A stretch of 60,558 bases of DNA from Mycobacterium sp. NAZ190054 (lineage in GTDB: Bacteria > Actinomycetota > Actinomycetes > Mycobacteriales > Mycobacteriaceae): positions 1 to 60,558 of the forward strand of contig NZ_LMVQ01000223.1 of NCBI RefSeq assembly GCF_001545925.1, in the 5' to 3' direction. The notes below the pieces were generated by a model, which saw only the letters and a program-made list of their open reading frames with translations, had not been told where the DNA came from and did not search any database. A program made the translations under genes and the position numbers. How positions within the stretch are numbered: the first letter of the stretch is position 1; each line of letters starts with the position of its first letter. Shown in pieces: positions 57,690 through 60,558 of the stretch.

Positions 57690-58472
57690 ATGACAGGACG
57701 GTTGACCGGCAAGGTTGCGCTCATCAGCGGCGGGGCGCGAGGCATGGGCGCCTCGCACGCGCGCGTGATGGCAGCCCACGGCGCGAAGGTGGTGTGCGGC
57801 GACATCCTCGACGCGGACGGCCGGCAGGTGGCCGAGGAGCTCGGCGACGTCGCGCGCTACGTGCACCTCGACGTCACGCGCCCCGACGACTGGGACGCGG
57901 CCGTGGCCACCGCCGTCGCGGAATTCGGTGGCCTCGACATCCTCGTCAACAACGCCGGCATCCTCAGCATCGGCACCGTCGAGGATTACGCGCTGTCCGA
58001 ATGGCAGCGCATCCTCGACATCAACCTCACCGGCGTCTTCCTCGGCATCCGCGCGGTCACGCCGACCATGAAAGCCGCCGGGCGGGGCTCCATCGTCAAC
58101 ATCTCGTCGATCGAGGGGATGGCGGGCACCATCGGCTGCCACGGCTACACCGCCACCAAGTTCGCGGTCCGCGGCCTCACCAAGTCCACCGCACTGGAGT
58201 TGGGCCCGTTCGGGATCCGGGTGAACTCGGTGCATCCCGGGCTGGTGAAGACGCCGATGGCCGACTGGGTGCCCGAGGACATCTTCCAGTCCGCGCTGGG
58301 CCGGATCGCGCAGCCGCACGAGGTCAGCAACCTCGTCGTCTACCTGGCCGGCGACGAGTCGAGCTACTCGACCGGAGCGGAGTTCGTCGTCGACGGCGGC
58401 ACCATCGCCGGCCTGGCGCACAAAGACTTCTCCGCCGTCGACGTCGGCGGGCAGCCGGAGTGGGTCACCTAG
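57690..58472 (+). CDS. Short-chain dehydrogenase, hydroxysteroid-dehydrogenase-like
   Basis: 260 residues. SGGARGMGASHAR cofactor motif with an Asp after strand 2 (VVCGDILDADG, NAD). NNAGILSIGTVED, Ser in ISSIEGMAG and Y-x3-K in YTATKFAVRGLTK. The pattern HPGLVKTPMADWVPEDIF and the overall sequence resemble 3-alpha,20-beta-hydroxysteroid dehydrogenase and FabG3 types. It follows AGGAGAG and the BVMO gene by 20 bases. Its 3' end overlaps the convergent LuxR gene by 8 bases. It probably interconverts a hydroxyl and the ketone handled by the BVMO. Confidence 0.88.
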   Translation: MTGRLTGKVALISGGARGMGASHARVMAAHGAKVVCGDILDADGRQVAEELGDVARYVHLDVTRPDDWDAAVATAVAEFGGLDILVNNAGILSIGTVEDYALSEWQRILDINLTGVFLGIRAVTPTMKAAGRGSIVNISSIEGMAGTIGCHGYTATKFAVRGLTKSTALELGPFGIRVNSVHPGLVKTPMADWVPEDIFQSALGRIAQPHEVSNLVVYLAGDESSYSTGAEFVVDGGTIAGLAHKDFSAVDVGGQPEWVT

Positions 58473-60438
58473 CTCCGCCGACCTGGTCCATCCGCCTGCC
58501 CAGCTCGGCGCGCGAGCTGATGCCGAGCTTGCGGTAGACCTTGGTGAGGTTGTGTTCGACGGTCTTGGCGCTGATGAACATCGCCGCGGCGATGTCCTTG
58601 TTGGTCGCACCCGTGGCCGCCATCTCGGCGACCCGCTGCTCGGAGGGCGTCAACCGGCTCAGGTCCTCGGACGGGGCGACGACCGCGCGGGCGAGCTCGG
58701 CCTGGGCCCGACCGGCCCACAGCGGGGTGCCCAGCTCCTCGAAGGTCCGCAGCGCCTCGTTCAGATTGGTTGCCGCCGACTGTTTCTGGCGTAACCGGCG
58801 CTGGAGCTGACCGAGAAGAAGCTGCGTCCTGGCCCGTTCGAACGGCATCGGGAGGTGCTCGTGCTCGTGCATCGCGCGGTGCGCGGCCGCTTCGGCGGCC
58901 ACCACGTCACCGGCGGCGGCCAGCAGCATCGCGCGGCAGCGTGCGCCCGCCGCCCTCATCCAGTGCCGCTGATACTCGATGCCGTTCTGTTCCAGTGCGC
59001 CGGTGAGGAATTCGGCTTCGTCGAGTCTTCCGACGCCCACCATCGCCTCGATCACGTCGGGCAGGTGCCAGGCGTACATCAGTTCGGTGGCCGGCGTCCG
59101 GCTGGTGTCGAGGAACTTCGCGTCCAGCGCGTCCAGTGCCTCCCGGTGATTGCCGAGCGACCCTTCCAGGAAGCACAACGTCATCCCCGGCCAATCCGCG
59201 ATGTGCGAGGCCTGCCGGTTGGCGATGGCGCCGAGCACCCACCGGGCATCCGCGCGGGCGTCGTCGACCCGTCCGGCGTAGGCGGCCAACGCGCCCCGCA
59301 CGGTCCTCGGGATGATGAGCACGTCGTCGCCGCCGAGTTGCTCGGCCCGTTCCACCGCTTCGGCGGCCTCGGCCTCGGCCTGGGCGAGCTGACCCCGCCA
59401 CAGGTGGTTGATCGCGAGGAACCCGGCGATGGCCATCATGTCGCTCTCGGCGCCGCGTTCGACGCAGACCGCCCGAACCGCCGTCAGCTCCTGGTGGGCC
59501 TGCTCGAGCCGACCCGTCCACGACATCGCGAGCGCGTGCACGAACGGCGCGCGGAAGATGATCGGCACATCCAGGGTGCTGTCGTAGAGGTCCATGGCGC
59601 GCTGCAGGGCATCCTCGTCGAGCCCGTGGCCGCACTGGAAGTTCACGTGCACCGACCACGCCAGCGCGGCGCTGGTGAGGCCCGGTATCCCGAGCTCCTC
59701 GGCCAGTTTGACGGCGTCACGGACGTACCGGCGGGCATCGTCGAGCTCGCCGATGCTGTTGAGCGCGAACGACAGTCGCAGCAGCACCTGCACCAGGATC
59801 GGCACATTGCCTGCACCGTCGTCCAGCGCGCCGCGCAGCAGCGCGACCGCCTGGGTGTGCTCGTTCTCGTACATGCGTACCGTCGCGAGCAGGCTCGAGG
59901 CCAGTGCCCGCAGGATCGGGGGTTCGATCGCGGCGACGTCGCCCAGCACCGCCGCGGCCTTGGCGGTCTCACCGGCCAGGAAGTGGTTCTCGGCCGATTT
60001 CATGCGCCGCAACGGGTTGTCGCCGCCGAGCCCGAGGGCCAGGTCGACCAGCTCGGCGGCCGCGGCCGGGGCGCCGCGGGCCCGCGCGGAATCGGCGGCC
60101 TGGTCCAGCGCGGTGAAGATCTCGTCGTCGCCGCTGGCCGAGGCCAGTGCCAGATGCCGGGCCTTCAGTTCCGGCTGGGACTCCAGCGCGCCCATCGTGC
60201 GGTGCATCGCCCGGCGCGCGGTCGGGCCGGCGTCGGTGTACACCCCGTTGGCCAGCAGGGGATGGGTGAACCTCACCCGGTTTCCCTCCAGGGTGACGAT
60301 GCCGGCGCTCTCCACCCGCCCGAGCCGTTCGGTCACCTCCTCGGCGGAGACACCGTGGGCACGCGCCAGCAGCTCCACCGTCGCGTCGGCCACGCATGCG
60401 ACGCTGAGCAGCAGCGAGCGGCTGGGTTCGTCGAGCCG
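58465..60438 (-). CDS. LuxR-family (LAL/MalT-like) regulator, N-terminus missing
   Basis: About 655 codons are present on the minus strand up to the window edge. It has a helical tetratricopeptide-like body (LVDLALGLGGDNPLRRMKSA and similar repeats) and a C-terminal LuxR HTH: LTPSEQRVAEMAATGATNKD, then ISAKTVEHNLTKVYRKLGIS. LAL/MalT regulators have an N-terminal ATPase domain of about 300 residues, not present here. The sequence at the 5' end (RLDEPSRSLLLSVACVADAT) is the region right after that ATPase domain. It breaks off near 60436, where a Nudix sequence begins. The gene is truncated by the join, not naturally short. Confidence 0.82.
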   Translation of the reverse strand, partial: RLDEPSRSLLLSVACVADATVELLARAHGVSAEEVTERLGRVESAGIVTLEGNRVRFTHPLLANGVYTDAGPTARRAMHRTMGALESQPELKARHLALASASGDDEIFTALDQAADSARARGAPAAAAELVDLALGLGGDNPLRRMKSAENHFLAGETAKAAAVLGDVAAIEPPILRALASSLLATVRMYENEHTQAVALLRGALDDGAGNVPILVQVLLRLSFALNSIGELDDARRYVRDAVKLAEELGIPGLTSAALAWSVHVNFQCGHGLDEDALQRAMDLYDSTLDVPIIFRAPFVHALAMSWTGRLEQAHQELTAVRAVCVERGAESDMMAIAGFLAINHLWRGQLAQAEAEAAEAVERAEQLGGDDVLIIPRTVRGALAAYAGRVDDARADARWVLGAIANRQASHIADWPGMTLCFLEGSLGNHREALDALDAKFLDTSRTPATELMYAWHLPDVIEAMVGVGRLDEAEFLTGALEQNGIEYQRHWMRAAGARCRAMLLAAAGDVVAAEAAAHRAMHEHEHLPMPFERARTQLLLGQLQRRLRQKQSAATNLNEALRTFEELGTPLWAGRAQAELARAVVAPSEDLSRLTPSEQRVAEMAATGATNKDIAAAMFISAKTVEHNLTKVYRKLGISSRAELGRRMDQVGGAR

Positions 60439-60558
60439 TTGAAGTCGATGACGGCGTCGCGGCGCCACACCGGACCCACCATCAGCTCAGGCGGCACCAG
60501 CAGTCCGGTCTCCTCGTACAGTTCCCGCGCCGCGGCCTGGGCCAACGACTCCCCGACC
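60436..60558 (-). CDS. Partial Nudix hydrolase
   Basis: From the right edge the minus strand reads GESLAQAAARELYEETGLLV, the Nudix box pattern G-x5-E-x7-R-E-L-x-E-E-x-G, then PPELMVGPVWRRDAVIDFNG before similarity ends near 60436. The reading frame differs from the LuxR-type gene that follows. It is an internal piece without start or stop in the window, probably from another chromosomal place. Confidence 0.7.

Noticed and set aside
1..60558. tRNA, rRNA, CRISPR or transposase search by eye
   Set aside because: No cloverleaf with conserved TTCGAATC-type arms, no regularly spaced direct repeats and no DDE or recombinase motif were found.

Overview
The window looks like chromosomal DNA of a rapid-growing Mycobacterium (Mycolicibacterium). 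It is GC-rich, with many GTG starts and 1-8 bp stop/start overlaps. It carries mycobacteria-specific families: Mce proteins with Mce-associated membrane proteins, an MspA-type porin, a PE-PPE-domain hydrolase and an MmpS-like secreted protein. I saw no rRNA, tRNA, CRISPR array or intact insertion sequence.

Layout. (1) 1-5677: the tail of an mce operon (end of mceD, mceE, mceF), three secreted-protein genes, one of them frameshifted, and two Mce-associated (Mas) genes. (2) 5698-41530: a large catabolic island for a steroid or steroid-like compound. It contains 3-ketosteroid 9-alpha-hydroxylase (KshA, KshB), four KstD-like flavoproteins, and HsaA, HsaB, HsaC and HsaD homologues. Together these cover ring A/B opening through aromatic meta-cleavage and hydrolysis. 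Around them are a tandem acyl-CoA dehydrogenase pair, an acyl-CoA synthetase, aldehyde and alcohol dehydrogenases, two Baeyer-Villiger monooxygenases (BVMOs), several SDRs, two HSL-type esterases, an Old Yellow Enzyme homologue, PadR and IclR regulators, and an MHS-type permease. (3) 41969-44398: an MspA-type porin and an exported PE-PPE-domain hydrolase, separated by an unusually AT-rich spacer. (4) 44496-54798: an amine or amino-acid catabolic island with an aldehyde dehydrogenase, APC permease, GntR/FCD regulator, cytosolic Cache protein, P450, 3Fe-4S-type ferredoxin, glutamine-synthetase-like ligase, cytosolic solute-binding-fold protein, two class-I glutamine-amidotransferase-like hydrolases and an isochorismatase-fold hydrolase. 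(5) 54945-60558: a small secreted protein, a small membrane protein, a third BVMO, an SDR and a truncated LuxR-type regulator.

How they may work together. The steroid island would import a substrate (Mce, MHS permease), trim side chain or ring D (acyl-CoA synthetase, FadE pair, BVMOs) and open the rings (Kst/Ksh/Hsa). The amine island resembles an E. coli Puu-like gamma-glutamylation pathway placed behind a P450/ferredoxin. That suggests oxidative opening of a cyclic or secondary amine followed by gamma-glutamyl protection, oxidation and hydrolysis. This is the best candidate here for an undescribed system.

Caution: both ends look chimeric. The first ~94 bases encode part of an unrelated Fe-S oxidoreductase on the minus strand, abutting mceD. 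The last ~120 bases encode a Nudix box abutting the LuxR gene. These look like assembly joins or rearrangements.
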